Positions 11,844-28,654 are shown, numbered from the stretch's first letter. The stretch is DNA of 64,000 nucleotides from Cacajao melanocephalus (GCA_963573385.1 CAUYLG010039377.1:1-64000), one strand, 5' to 3'. Made by a program: numbers and translations. Notes: generated by a model not told the origin, from the sequence alone.

Positions 11844-12373
11844 CGGATGCCCTACTAGCTGTTAAGAAGCCAGGATACAAACCAAGTTATCAGTTTTTAA
11901 AAGCCTTAAGTTTACTTTTTGTAAACAGGAAATAGTACCAATATATATGCACAAACCACTTTTAGAATATGTTCTCTATATACCAGAATTAGGGAGGGGT
12001 AAGGACAATAAAAGTCTTCAGCCTGTAAAGTAGATTATCTGCCTTGTGAAGTCTGGTCCAGAAGGTACCACTCTACAATGTGGTTAATGATGAGCAAACC
12101 ATCTGAAAAGTGATCCTTCAAAAGTAGCATGGTCTGGGATGGCCATGAGGCACATAAAAATAAACACGACGTAGTTATGTTCTTAGGAAGGTCACAGTCA
12201 ACTTGGGAAGATAAGATACATGAATAAAAAGTTGACCAGCACAACAGTGTATGATATCAAAGTAAAGGGGGAAATCTGTGTAGACTAGGATGAGGGAACA
12301 AGGTATAATTTGAGCAGGCTTTAAAGGAAAAAAGTGAGAAAATAGGTTATAAAAAAAATATGAACTGGGTAAG
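11844..12373. other. Spacer between the direct repeats
   Basis: Non-coding. The 12100-12330 part is vaguely L2-like on the minus strand but too diverged for a call. Confidence 0.35.
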
Positions 12374-12485
12374 AATCAAAAATGCACAAATTGGGGAGGA
12401 TAAGTAGACATTTAGTCTTAAGTGGAGAGTGTTTTTAAGATTCAATGGGAGATAAAGTTGGAAAAGTAGGTTAGGGTAAGATTTT
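12374..12485 (+). repeat. 112-bp direct repeat, copy 2
   Basis: Second member of the pair, 642 bp downstream of the first. It continues smoothly into aaaaggcattgagtgtaaag, which fits minus-strand L2, so this copy is more likely the original. Confidence 0.9.
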
Positions 12486-12637
12486 AAAAGGCATTGAGTG
12501 TAAAGATGTCAAATTCTGCCCTTATCCAACCTTGTAAAACTGTATTTGAGGACAGAAGCCATATTTCTTTTATTCTTGTGGTTTCCTGTTAGCTTAGCCT
12601 ACTGCCTTTTCCTGTAAGAAAATACTGAGTAGGCACT

Positions 12638-12702
12638 TTCTGTGTGTGTGTATGTGTCTGTGTGTGTGTGTCTGTGTGTGTATGTGTGTGTGTCTGTATG
12701 TA
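12638..12702 (+). repeat. Interrupted (TG)n microsatellite
   Basis: TG dinucleotides broken by TATG and TCTG units, typical of an ageing dinucleotide repeat. Confidence 0.93.
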
Positions 12703-12896
12703 AAATTGAGTTGGCATCCACTGGAAATGTAAAACAATTAAAGGCTTTTAATAGTGACATAGCATGAGTAAACAAGGTCTTAAGATGATTTATCTACCTA
12801 CACTAGATGCTCAAGATGGGGGGAAAGGCTGATGGTAAAGAGACCTCTTATGAATAGGAAAGTTAACCCTACTCTATATTTGTTTTTTAGAAGTAA

Positions 12897-16152
<3,256 letters not shown>

Positions 16153-16430
16153 TACAACTCCTTTAAATAGTTTACCGTAATAAAAAGAAGAGAAATGGGA
16201 TGGTAATTGGAGAGAGAGAGGATTCAAGGTAAGGATTGCTAAAATAAAATAAAAATTGTTTTAGCAGATTTATTTCTTGGTGGGGATCCAGGAAAGAGAG
16301 AGGAAAGAAAATGAAATAAAGGCAGATGATTGCAGGAGCTTATGTCCTTTATTACTTGAGAGGGGTGGTACCTGATGGACAATTTAAAATGATGATTGCT
16401 TTAAATAAGAGCCCTGAGAATAGTTCTTAA
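16153..16430 (-). mobile_element. L2 LINE, ORF2 continuation
   Basis: After the Alu the L2 antisense text resumes with acaactcctttaaatag, gggatggtaattggagag and ggattcaaggtaagg. Confidence 0.7.
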
Positions 16431-16469
16431 TCATATTAATTGATTGGATCAGCAGCCTCTCTGAGTACT

Positions 16470-16684
16470 AATGATAATATGGCTTCATTGAGCACTCACA
16501 GTGTACCAGGCACTGTCTCAATCACTTTACATAGGCTTTGTCTCATCCTCAATACAACTGTATGAATTACATTGAGCTTACGACTTATTCATTTTTTTAA
16601 TCTCTGAACAAATATTTAACAAGAGCCCACTGGGTTCCAAGCATTAGACTGGCTGTTGGGGAATAAAAAGTGAGCAGCAAAATT
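16470..16684 (-). mobile_element. MIR/L2-type ancient repeat
   Basis: The segment 16475-16565 (ttgagcactcacagtgtaccaggcactgt, then tctcatcctcaatacaac) is antisense MIR. From 16600 (aacaaatatttaacaag, ccaagcattagactggc) it reads like the antisense of an L2 3' end. Confidence 0.7.
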
Positions 16685-16795
16685 ATTAGGTAAGAGTTGT
16701 GGAATGTTCATTACATACCAAACCTTATGTGAATAACTCTGCATTTATAGTTTCATTTATGTCTCACACCAACTCCGTATTATTGTCCACATTTA

Positions 16796-17253
<458 letters not shown>

Positions 17254-17559
17254 AAGTTAAACAACACCAGAAGAACCTATCAGTGATTCAAACTGAGGCT
17301 GTGTCATTCCACTACGTTACCTGCACATTCCCTGTCTTGTACACAACGTCATCCTCTCCATTTGCATTGTGTAGAGAGGCAAGTATCATGTTAACAAAAA
17401 AAGGAAAGAAAGAGAGAGAGAAGGAAAAGAATTGCAAACTGTGCCAAGTACAAAAAACCTCCAACAAGATGCAAATGCTGATGAGAATTCAGAAAAAGAG
17501 ACACAGAGCATCTATTGGATTTGGCAGCATAGAATTCACTAACACGAAAGTTTTTTAGG

Positions 17560-17796
17560 AAGTAATAGTAGATTATGGATTGGAGAAAATTCATCTAAAT
17601 ATGGTTATCCTCCCTCCAGATAATTTCAAAAACAGTATTTTTGTTATTTTAGCTTATGCCCAACATTCACTATCAGGATCCTGGCCTCTCCCTGGCCATT
17701 ATCATCCATCTCTCATCTTGCTCAGTCAATTCCACCCACTCCTCCTCATTCTCCTCAGTAATCCTGTCAAAAGTAATAGTAGAATACGGATTGGAG
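17560..17796 (+). repeat. 26-bp direct repeats flanking a copied segment
   Basis: The 26-bp sequence that starts aagtaatagtaga and ends ggattggag occurs at 17560-17585 and 17771-17796 with two mismatches. Between them sit 185 bp that also occur at 19154-19338. This is the arrangement of an inserted segment flanked by a target-site duplication. Confidence 0.88.
17586..17770 (+). repeat. Templated insertion copied from 19154-19338
   Basis: 185 bp identical in length to 19154-19338, gap-free, with about ten substitutions (roughly 95% identity by eye). It has no poly(A) tail and no transposon ends. Because the flanks here are duplicated and those of the other copy are not, this is the derived copy. 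Confidence 0.88.
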
Positions 17797-18240
17797 GGGG
17801 TGGAAGAGCACATGGGAGGCGGGAGAGGAAGGATGTGATTATGAAAGGGAGCTGAGAAATAAGAAGAGATGTGTTTGCAAGTGAGGTCTTTTCGGCATAG
17901 GAGATATTAAAGCCTGTCGTCATGCTGATAGAAAAGATCCAGTGGAGAGGGGCCGTGTCCATCATGAATAACACTGAAAGAACACTGTGCCTTCCTAGAG
18001 AATGTGACAGAAAACAGGGTCTGTAACTCAAATGCAGAGAAGAGCCATTAACACTGAGGAGACTGCCTCTGCATTGCAAGGGAAAGAAGTGGAAAGCAGG
18101 TGCACACGTGAGTTGGTTTGTAAATGTGAAAATGGGAAGGAAGATAAGGAAATTTGCTGATAAAAACAAAGCCAGAGTCTGAAGCCAGGTCTGTCTACAA
18201 CAAAGCAGCACGGCCGTTGAATTGACAAGACAGCCTTCTT
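17797..18240 (-). mobile_element. L2 LINE, upstream ORF2 part
   Basis: Antisense L2 text that lies upstream of the polymerase region: a gaaaagatccagtggagagg block near 17930 and ggaaattgctgataaaaac-like text further on. It is probably the same L2 as at 14410-16430, separated by later insertions. Confidence 0.5.
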
Positions 18241-18252
18241 AAAAACTGTTTT

Positions 18253-18460
18253 CTCGCCTGGCCAACATGGTGAAACCCCTTCTCTACTAAAAATACAAAA
18301 ATTAGCTGGGCTTGGTGGTGTGCACCAGCTACTCAGGAGGTTGAGGCAGGAGAAACACTTGAACCTGGGACCTGGGAGGTGGAGGTTGCAGTGAGCCGAG
18401 ATCACACCACTGCACTCCAGCCTGGGCGACAGAACAAGATTCCATCTCAAAAACAAAACA
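18253..18460 (+). mobile_element. 5'-truncated Alu with target duplication
   Basis: Begins inside the left arm at cctggccaacatgg and ends in an (AAAAC)-type tail. The 11-12-bp direct repeat aaactgttttc at about 18241-18252 and 18461-18471 is its target duplication, so the truncation dates from insertion. Some left-arm text (the cctgtagtccc block) is missing and tgggac-type text is duplicated near 18365. Confidence 0.96.
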
Positions 18461-18472
18461 AAACTGTTTTCA

Positions 18473-19153
18473 GCTGCTGAGCAGGGTCTCTGCAGAAACT
18501 CATTATTTTCTGAAGGCAAAAATGGCCATAACTCTGCCTTAGCCTGGCTAAAGACATTCCTCTCCGTTCCTCCCTCTCATCAGGGTCACTGCTCAGATAT
18601 TTCAGGAAAGAACAGAAAGAAGATAGCTTTCCTTATTCTGAGAAAAAGGGCAAGCAGGCAGATTCCTTCCCTGCCATTTGTGGGAGAAGAACCTACCCCA
18701 CGTGCTTGTCTTTTGCTTGCCCATTTTATGTGATTACTTAAAATTTGAAACATTTACTCTTCCTGGGCTTTAAGCTGTCAGTGAATGTTGCTCCTGTCAA
18801 ATTTAGAAATGGTTTCAGAGAACCATTTCTCTGAAATACCAGTTGTTACAATGCTTTTCTCTCCTCCTACCTCCCTCCACCTAGCCTCCCGTCTTATTTC
18901 TCCACTCATTCCTCACTGGTCCTCCCGGGCTTCACTAAAGCAAGATCAAAGCCTTTCTCTTCCACCTGCTCCCTTTCCTTCTCTTTGCCACCTACCTTTT
19001 CTAATCTGTCTCAATCAGAAGTAGCAGTCTTCCCATCAAAATCTTCAGGTTAAAGTCCCATCTCCCACATGGCAGTATTTGACATATGCCACATTTTGTT
19101 TTACGGAACGGTTTCTATGACAATCACAAAAAAGTCTGAAATTTAATTGTTTG
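18473..19153. other. No recognised feature
   Basis: Mixed pyrimidine-rich and neutral sequence. A short imperfect hairpin (tttcagaga..tctctgaaa) lies near 18809-18834. No gene or repeat family recognised. Confidence 0.4.
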
Positions 19154-19338
19154 AAAATCCATCTACATATGGTTTTCCTCCCTCCAGACAACTTCAAAAA
19201 CAGTACTTTTGTTATTTTAGCTTATGCCCAGTATTCACTATCAGGATGCTGGCCTCTCCCTGGCCATTATCATTCATCTCTCATCTTGCTCAGTCAATTC
19301 CACCCACTCCTCCTCATTCTCCTCAGTAATCCTGTCAA
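19154..19338 (+). repeat. Source copy of the 185-bp duplicated segment
   Basis: Second member of the pair with 17586-17770. Its flanks are not duplicated, so it is the likely template. The copied stretch has no coding or transposon signature. Confidence 0.88.
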
Positions 19339-20224
19339 AAAATCAATTTGCTGCTTCCTCTGCTATTAAAGTGGATTATCCAGCAATTCTCTTTCCTTTT
19401 AAGGAAGAGAAATGAGGGTGGAAATAAGCTTCCTCTGTTGATCCCTCACACAGCCATGACTGCATTTCTGATGCAGGTACTGTACCATTTTGGATGATTT
19501 GCAGAGACTGCTGCACTTTAGTCAAACCTTATTAAAATGGAAATCCTTGTTACTATTCAAGAGCACTTGCTGAATTGTACATTAATGGGTTCACTGAAAG
19601 CATTTGCTTTCAGGTAATATGTAATTACTAACGTGACTATAATAAATGCTATTGAAGGCAAAGTCCTGTGTATGCCCAAGACTAGGGCAGGGACAAAGAG
19701 TTCCAGTCATAAATAAAGATGATAGACCTGTAGGAAACTCAAAATTTTAAATAATAAAGCAATTTAGTTAGGGATAGGGACCACCAGGGATTTAGTCCAC
19801 TAGGAGAAGAGAAGATAAAGATATTACCAATATTTGGAAGTTATACCCTAAAACTTGAAATTCAGGACTACCTCCTGAAAAAATTAATCTGAAATTAACA
19901 TTGAGAGGTGGAAGTTTCTGTGGAAGATTTTCCTAAAAATATCAGTCACTGTCCCGTCAATGACTTGTAAATAGGAACTTGAGATTGTCCGCAAATCACA
20001 TGAGCAGAATGCAGCTCTAGTTGGACCTCTCCATATTTAAAACTGTGACATTGATCACCATATTAAGATATCTAAGGAAGAAAACAAGAAGAAAAGGAAA
20101 AATGCAGCTACCAGATCCTCATGCATTCTGTCACACTGTCACTCCAGAGGTTCACCTACAGGAATTCAGGAGTTCCGTTTCCAGGTGTAAGTTCTTTGTA
20201 GAGAGCATTGATTCACATTAGTGA
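19339..20224. other. No recognised feature
   Basis: About 890 bp of AT-rich single-copy-looking sequence without recognised repeat or coding signal. Confidence 0.45.
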
Positions 20225-21270
20225 CTATTTTCACATGTACATTTTGATATAATTTCCAACTGACAGAAAAGCTGCAAGAATAGTACAAAGAATTCTTGTT
20301 TACTCTTCACCCAAATGTTAATGTTAGTATTTTACATTTGCTTTATCATCTTTCTTTCTTTGTATGTGTGCCTCTGTGTGTAATTTTTTTAACTATTTGA
20401 TCATAACCTGCAGACATAATACCCCTTTACTTCTAAATACTTCAGAGTATATTTCTTATCTAGCCATAGCACAAGTGTCAAAATCAGAAAATTCAAATTG
20501 GTTCAATACTGTCACCTTTTCCACAGACCTTATTCAGATTTCACTAATGTCCCACTGATGTCCTTTATGACAATACCACAAATCCGAGCTCAGGCACTGG
20601 TTCCAATGTCATGTCACTTCAGCTTCCCTTTATCTGAAACTGTTCCTCACTCTTTCATGGCCGTGACATTTAAATAGTATACATTACTTGTTTTATGAAT
20701 GGCCCACAATTTGGGTTTGTCTGATGTTTCTTTATGCTTAGGCTACCTTTTTGCATGTTTTGAGGCATGTCAGAGTGATGTTCTTACCTTTTTAGTGCAT
20801 CGTATCAGGAGGTGCTCATGCTGATTTGCCCTATTGGTGATGCTAACTTTAATCACTGTGTTAAGGCATTTCTGCCAGGTTTCTTCACTGTAAAATTATT
20901 ATTTTCTCCTTTGTAATTAATGAAAATGTGGTGGGGGGCTAATTTGATAATATGGAACTATCCTATTATTTCTCAAACTTTTGTACATTAATGGTAGCAT
21001 TTATCAGTGATTTCTGCCTGAATTAATCATTATTGTCATGGTTGCCAAATGGTCATTTCCACCATTCCACTGTCATATATTGTTAGCTTTCTACTGTAAG
21101 CAAAACCTTTCCCTCCTCTCCTGTGATTTTGCTTACTTATGTATCAGTACCGACTCATTTAATTGATCATAATTTATACATATATATATATATACAATGG
21201 ATTATAATTTTGCTATCATTATGTATTTGGATGCTCAAATTTGAAACAAATTTAGCCATAACAAGGTGAT
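20225..21270 (+). mobile_element. Ancient L1 (L1M) 3' region
   Basis: A recognisable string of old L1 3'-region blocks: cagaaaagctgcaagaatag, ccctttacttctaaatactt, aaaatcagaaaattcaaatt, acagaccttattcagattt, ccacaatttgggtttgtctg, tgcatcgtatcaggagg and ctgtaaaattattattttc. The order is conserved over about 1 kb. No ORF remains. Confidence 0.75.
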
Positions 21271-23189
<1,919 letters not shown>

Positions 23190-23340
23190 GTTGCTACCCC
23201 CAGTTCTCACACCTACCTATACATTGAAATCACCTGGGAACTTAAAAAAAAATCCATGGCCTGGAGTCCACCTCTAGGGAATCTAATCCAATCGATTTGG
23301 GGTATGGTTGGACCTCAGGCCTTTAAAAATCTCTTTGAAA
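23190..23340. mobile_element. MER5-like hAT DNA transposon remnant
   Basis: The cacctacctatacattgaaatcacctggg block, then tggcctggagtccacctc, atttggggtatggttgg and tttaaaaatctc are in the order of the MER5 group. Confidence 0.65.
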
Positions 23341-23924
23341 GTCAAAGTCACTTAAACTCTTAAGAGTTTAAGAATATGAGGAAATTTCAGGTTGAACAAC
23401 TGGTCACTAGTTTTTTTTTTTTTTTCACTTATTTGCTACATAATACAAGTTTGGTATTTGAATTCTCAGTGCCATAACTAAGTCACTTCATGGAGAGGGT
23501 TCAAAAGCCCAATCTCTTTCACAAAGCCCACAATGCTAGCCTGCTACTACCAAGCTTTAAAAAAACTTTCCTGTAATAAATAATATTTATTATAACTATG
23601 TTTTCAAGTAGGCAAAGAACCTGAGTTTTCCCCTTTCTCTGAACTCCCTGAATCCATCACTTCTCCTTGCCCTCATAGCCTGCAAGTATAGAATAAATAT
23701 AGGGTAAGAGAGATGGTGGCTTCACCAGTTGCTCCATAAAAAAAGCTAATGCCTGTAACCCAAGAGGTCCTGTGAGTAGGAGACAGGATGGCTGGCTTTG
23801 GAACATGGAGATTAGCCTTTGACTCTGACCTCTGCCTCTTGCTATCTTGCAGCTCATCCTCTTCATGTTTTCCTTCCTCCCAGGCAAAAAAAAAAAAAGT
23901 GGTATCATCCTTTCTCCCTGGGTG
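23341..23924. other. Unassigned, with a 22-bp palindrome
   Basis: Contains the perfect palindrome 23351-23372 (cttaaactct and its complement), a T run at 23412-23426 and an A run at 23886-23898. No gene or repeat family recognised. Confidence 0.45.
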
Positions 23925-24002
23925 CCACAGAGAGGAAATAAGATAATAAAAGTAGAGGACCTTAAACAAGATGCTCAATAAGTGGCAGTGATCATGAGTT
24001 AT
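23925..24002 (+). mobile_element. MIR SINE 3' fragment
   Basis: Short match to the MIR 3' end: aggaaataagataataaaag followed by aacaagatgctcaataagtg. Confidence 0.5.
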
Positions 24003-24269
24003 TTTAACTGTTTAAACCTATGTTAATCTGTGTAAATGTATTGTGGGAGAAAGGAAAGTGAACGATGAGACTCTCCAAAACTCCAAAGGCAGGCCTGATT
24101 TCAGTTCATCTCCACCCAGTTAGGACAGAGGCTATGTCTGTTTTCTCCCTGTAATCTGACACGTGTCCATCACATAATTTGAATTCATTAATTTGAAAGC
24201 CAATGACCTAATGAAAAAGTATCTTAAAGGGAAACTATAAAATTAAAATCCCAGTGAGAAGTCTGATTG

Positions 24270-24570
24270 CTATTTAAGCAAGTTATTTAGCTTCATTTGT
24301 CTTAGTTTATCTGCTAGCTGGAATTACCAATGTTTGCATCTGCTCATCGGAGAAGAAATGCAAGCATACCTGCCATGACGCAAATGGACACTGACAAATC
24401 ATAACATATCTTACTTTCTTTCTATAAGGATTTTATAAAGTAAAATAGGTATAATAATACCCACCTTTATAGAGTTGCTTTGAGAATTAGATGTATGTAA
24501 AACCTTTGCACAATGACTGACATAAAATAGGACATCAAGAAATTATAGGTATTATTTTTATCATTATTAT
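24270..24570 (+). mobile_element. MIR SINE
   Basis: Two MIR-like parts in order: aagcaagttatttagcttc with gtcttagtttatctg, then aataatacccacctttatag, gctttgagaattagatg and the tgacataaaatagg tail. About 90 bases of non-matching sequence lie between them. Confidence 0.65.
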
Positions 24571-25084
24571 TACTGAGAGACCTTAATTTCTGTCTCCTGT
24601 AAAAACTATATGACAGAACAGCTGTGCAAATACTGTACAAGTTCCTTGAAACTGATAGAAAACGTTCACGTCTTAAGCTTCAGGAGTCCATTGTGTTCCT
24701 GTTTGCTAAGTGAGAACGCCATGTGCAATGGGAGTGAGTCAGTTCTGTCCAACCTTCCTTAGGATGTTATAAAATCTGGCATACTGTTAATTAGCAGTAG
24801 TCATTGCTCTTGAAGCTCACAACAGTGTATTTCATCAGAACTACATGACAAAGTAAATAGGATGTTTATTTTTATAGCCACACCTGTAGAGTCATCAATG
24901 ATACAGAAGTCAGTCTACTGCTAAGAAAGTCCCAAAGCAAACAAAATGAGTATCTCTTTACAGGCTTATCATTTGGCCAGTCTAAACATGTTATAAGTTT
25001 AAGTGACCTTTTTAAAAGTTCTCCAGCTTTGTTATAGACATAAAGTATATTCCACCCGTCTAACACATTTTCATCATCATTAGT

Positions 25085-25255
25085 CTATTTTATCTTTATA
25101 CTGATCATTGGAAAGATTTAAGTAGATATTATGATCTCTATTCTATAGCTGAAAAACTGAGATGTTATAGCAGTAAGCAGCTTCTGCAAGGTCAGTGATG
25201 AAGACAGAACTATAATCCAAGTTTCTGGGTCTGGCTTCTTTCTACTGCATTTGGC
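25085..25255 (-). mobile_element. MIR SINE
   Basis: Antisense MIR: attctatagctgaaaaactgag, cagcttctgcaaggtcag, ccaagtttctgggtctgg and ctactgcatttgg. Confidence 0.65.
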
Positions 25256-25410
25256 TATTTTAAGATATCTTCAATGGTCCAGGAAAATATAATGCCTCTA
25301 AACAATCCAACACTTTTCAAAAGTGACTACAAATAAGACATCCAGACAGATATAATACAAATTACTCTAGAGAGTTGATTTAATCTTGCTATTAACAATA
25401 TTCAAAATGA

Positions 25411-25690
25411 GGCTGGGTGCGGTGGCTCACGCCTGTAATCCAAGAACTTTGGGAGTCCAAGACGGGTGGATCACCTGAGCTCAGGAGTTCAAGATCCCTG
25501 GGCAACATGACAAAGCCCTGTCTCTACAAAAGTACAAAAATTAGCAGGGTGTAGTGTAGTGGTGTGTGTCTGTGGTCCAAGCTACTTGGGAGGCTGAGGC
25601 AGGAGAATCAGAAGGCAGAGGTTGCAGTGAGCCAAGATTATGCCACTTGCACTCCAGCCTGGGTGACACAGTGAGACCCTGTCTCAAAAT
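25411..25690 (+). mobile_element. Alu ending in an AT tail
   Basis: Full-length but diverged Alu, with the right arm ending gagaccctgtctcaaaat. The A tail has turned into an AT run and continues into a perfect palindrome and a compound microsatellite. Confidence 0.95.
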
Positions 25691-25832
25691 ATATATATTT
25701 TGAGACACCTCTGTAGTGTTCCAGTTATATATATGTGTGGGTGTGTGTGTGTGTGTGTGTGTATACATATATATATAGAGAGAGAGAGATATTTATAGAG
25801 AAAAACTATATATGGAGAGAGAGAAAGTAGAT

Positions 25833-25868
<36 letters not shown>
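25680..25868 (+). repeat. Palindrome and compound microsatellite
   Basis: 25680-25707 is a perfect 28-bp palindrome centred on an AT run (tgtctcaaaat.. and its complement). A 20-bp segment identical to 26344-26363 follows at 25707-25726, then (TG)n, (TA)n, (GA)n and a (GATA)n block at about 25836-25867. Confidence 0.93.
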
Positions 25869-25925
25869 AAAATAACTTGACATCTCAAAAGAGAAACTTC
25901 ATAAATGCTAAAGAACTAATCCATC

Positions 25926-26217
25926 AGTTGGACGCGGTGGCTGACGCCTGTAATCCCAGCACTTTGGGAGGCCAAGGTGGCCGGATCACCTGAGGTCGGG
26001 AGTTTGAGACTAGCCTGACCAACATGGAGAAACCCCATCTCTACTAAAAATACAAAATTAGCCGGGTGTGGTGGCACACACCTATAATCACAGCTACTTG
26101 GGAGTCTGAGGCAGGAGAATTGCTTGAACCTGGGTGACGGAGGTTACGGTGAGTCAAGATCATGCCATTGCACTCCAGCCTGGTCAACAAGAGTGAGACT
26201 CTGTCTCAAAAAAAAAG
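25926..26217 (+). mobile_element. Alu with target duplication
   Basis: Complete Alu. The 13-bp direct repeat gaactaatccatc at 25913-25925 and 26218-26230 is its target duplication. Confidence 0.97.
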
Positions 26218-26264
26218 GAACTAATCCATCGAAAAACTGACCCAATGTAAATGTGAAGGCAACA

Positions 26265-26400
26265 GGAAGAGCTTCAGGCCGGAAATCTGGATTTCAGCCT
26301 AATTCTGGCTCTAATTGTGAGTGTGACTTTGGATAAATTCCTTACCTCTGTAGTGTTCCAGTTTTATCATCTATAAAATAAAAGAGTTGGTCTAAATGTA
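26265..26400 (+). mobile_element. MIR SINE fragment
   Basis: Core and middle of MIR: gaaatctggatttcagcc, aattctggctctaattgtgag, tgactttggataaattcc and agttttatcatctataaaat. Confidence 0.7.
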
Positions 26401-27261
26401 GAATTCAATTGGCAGAATGTTGAAATGATCAAACCTGCTAATCGATAGTTGACTCCATGGTGGCATTCACTCCTTTAGTAATGATTTACTTGCATAAACA
26501 CTGACACACATAAATATTAGCTAAAGCTAAAAAGTTTACAGTAGTGCTCTATATAGAAAAATATGTAAACTATTCTTGTGAATAAGCTGCAATGAAACAT
26601 AGGGTTGTACCAGCAAGCATTTTATACCATTCTGAAGGTTAAAATTAAAGACATCTATTTATCGGGCTAACCAAAATGTCCTTGTCACTGCAATTTTCTA
26701 ATTTTAAGGATAAATCAGTTTTCATTTTCATGCTGAGTTTATCCTGTGGTTTCTTGACACGGAGGAAAAGAAGATAAGCCAAGATCATCTCATGCCTGGA
26801 AGAGATCTCAGCTGTGTGGAAATAATCAGCCAATATGACCACCCGCTTCTGGAAGAGCATCTCTAAGACAGAGGGGGGGCTCTCTCCCTTCACTTTCCAT
26901 ATATAGTTCTCAATATACATATTTTAAATTGATTAATTTTCCACCTTGAAGGGTTTCCTAAAATCTATTTAATTTTACCTGACCCATGTCCCAGAAATTG
27001 TCTTTTTACCTATTGCAATTGCCATTAAAAGTAATCAAAAATCCTTAGGACAAAAAGTTCGCCTTTCTATAGCTTTATAAATATGCAGTAAACATATCTG
27101 TCCATTTGAGGAATGTGTATTTAAACCTTTCCTCATTGAGATAAATGAATTATCAGATTCCACAAATGATCATTAAAAAAAAAAGACCATTAAATGAAAA
27201 ATAGTGGATTCTTAATGCTGCCCCAGAGGAAGAAGAACAATTTCAGATGGCAGAAAGATCA
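26401..27261. other. No recognised feature
   Basis: AT-rich sequence. The 91-codon minus-strand frame at 26645-26920 matches no family I know and lacks any motif. Confidence 0.4.
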
Positions 27262-28095
27262 CTTTTACAAAGGATATAAACAGACACTTCTCGAAAGAAG
27301 ACATTTATGTGACCAACAAACATACGACAAAAAAACTCATCATCACTGGTCATTACAGAAATGCAAATCAAAACCACATTGAGATACCACATCACATCAG
27401 TTAGAATGGCGACCATTAAAAAGTCAGGAATCAAGAGATGCCGGAGAGGATGTGGAGAAATAGGAACGCTTTTACACTGTTGGCGGGAGTGTAAATTTGT
27501 GCAACCATTGTGGAAGACGGTGTGGCGATTCCTCAAGGATCTAAAACCAGAAATGCCATTTAACCCAGTAATCCCATTACTGGGTATATACCCAGATGTT
27601 TATAAAGCATTCTACCATAAAGACACATGCACATATATGTTTATTGCCCCACTGTTCACAATTGCAAAGACTTGGAACCAACCCAAATGCCCATCAATGG
27701 TAGACTGGAAAAATAAAATGTGGCACATATATACCACAGAATACTATGCAGCCATAAAAAAAGGATGAGTTTAAGTCCTTTGCAGGGACATGGATGAAGG
27801 CAGAAATCATCATTCTCAGCAAAGTAACGCAAAAGCAGAAGACCAAACACTGCATGTTCTCACTCATAAGTGGGAGTTGGACAATGATAACACATGGAAA
27901 CAGGGAAGGGAGCATCATACACCGGGGTCTGTCAGGGGATGCAGGGCTAGGGGAGGGATAGAATTAGGAGAAATACCTAATGTAGATGATGGGTTGATGG
28001 GTGCAGCAAACCACCATGGCACATGAATACTTATGCAACAAACCTGCACATTCTGCACATGTATCCCAGAACTAAAAGTATAACTAAATATATAT
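27262..28095 (+). mobile_element. 5'-truncated L1PA-type LINE-1
   Basis: Begins in the last part of ORF2 (aaaggatataaacagacac) and runs through the 3' UTR to agaactaaaagtataac and an AT-rich tail. UTR blocks such as gcaaaccaccatggcac and cctgcacattctgcacatg place it among L1PA copies of intermediate age. No clear target duplication was found. Confidence 0.93.
27361..27768 (+). pseudogene. LINE-1 ORF2 C-terminal remnant
   Basis: 135 codons of the ORF2 protein's C-terminal region remain open, including the Cys/His-rich segment (CGEIGTLLHCWRECKFVQP) and the later HIYTTEYYAAIKKG end. The endonuclease and reverse-transcriptase domains are absent. The frame is lost at an A-rich run near 27757-27770, before the normal C-terminus. 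Dead fragment. Confidence 0.9.
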
Positions 28096-28654
28096 ATATA
28101 TTCAAACAATTACAATTATCATTTTACTAACACATGCCATTGTAGATAACCTCAAAAAGAGCAAAACAAATTTTCAGAATTCTCTACTCCTATACTGAGG
28201 AGTGTTCCAGAGGCAACTGTGGTATCTTTTAATTCAAAATTGTTCAAAGTATAGGTTAGCCTCTCATGTAGTAAGTATATAACCTAGGTTTTCTATGACC
28301 AGCCTAATATAAACAATTCTGTCCCATTCTATAAGTAAATAAACTTCTGCTTGTCAGAACATGATTTGGATATACTGTCATGATACCCACTGACCATATG
28401 GAAAATGACTTCCCTTAGAAATACTGTAACTTCCTAGCACAATAACATAAAGAACTTATACCAAAAGATTACACTAAGAATTCTTTATGATATTTCAACT
28501 TTTTTAGGACTACGAAAATCAGATATGGTATTTTTAATTTGTGTAGTTGTCTTCCTTTTGATATTGGTTTGCTAGTCTCAAATGGCTTACAAATATGAAG
28601 TGAAGGTATCTTTATGCTATAGAATTTTACCAGGTGGCTTTATATACCCCCGTG
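28096..28654. other. No recognised feature
   Basis: AT-rich sequence beginning with a short (TA)n run at 28090-28101. No family match. Confidence 0.4.

Noticed and set aside
27361..27768. 135-codon plus-strand frame as a gene
   Set aside because: It is the C-terminal end of LINE-1 ORF2 in a 5'-truncated copy.
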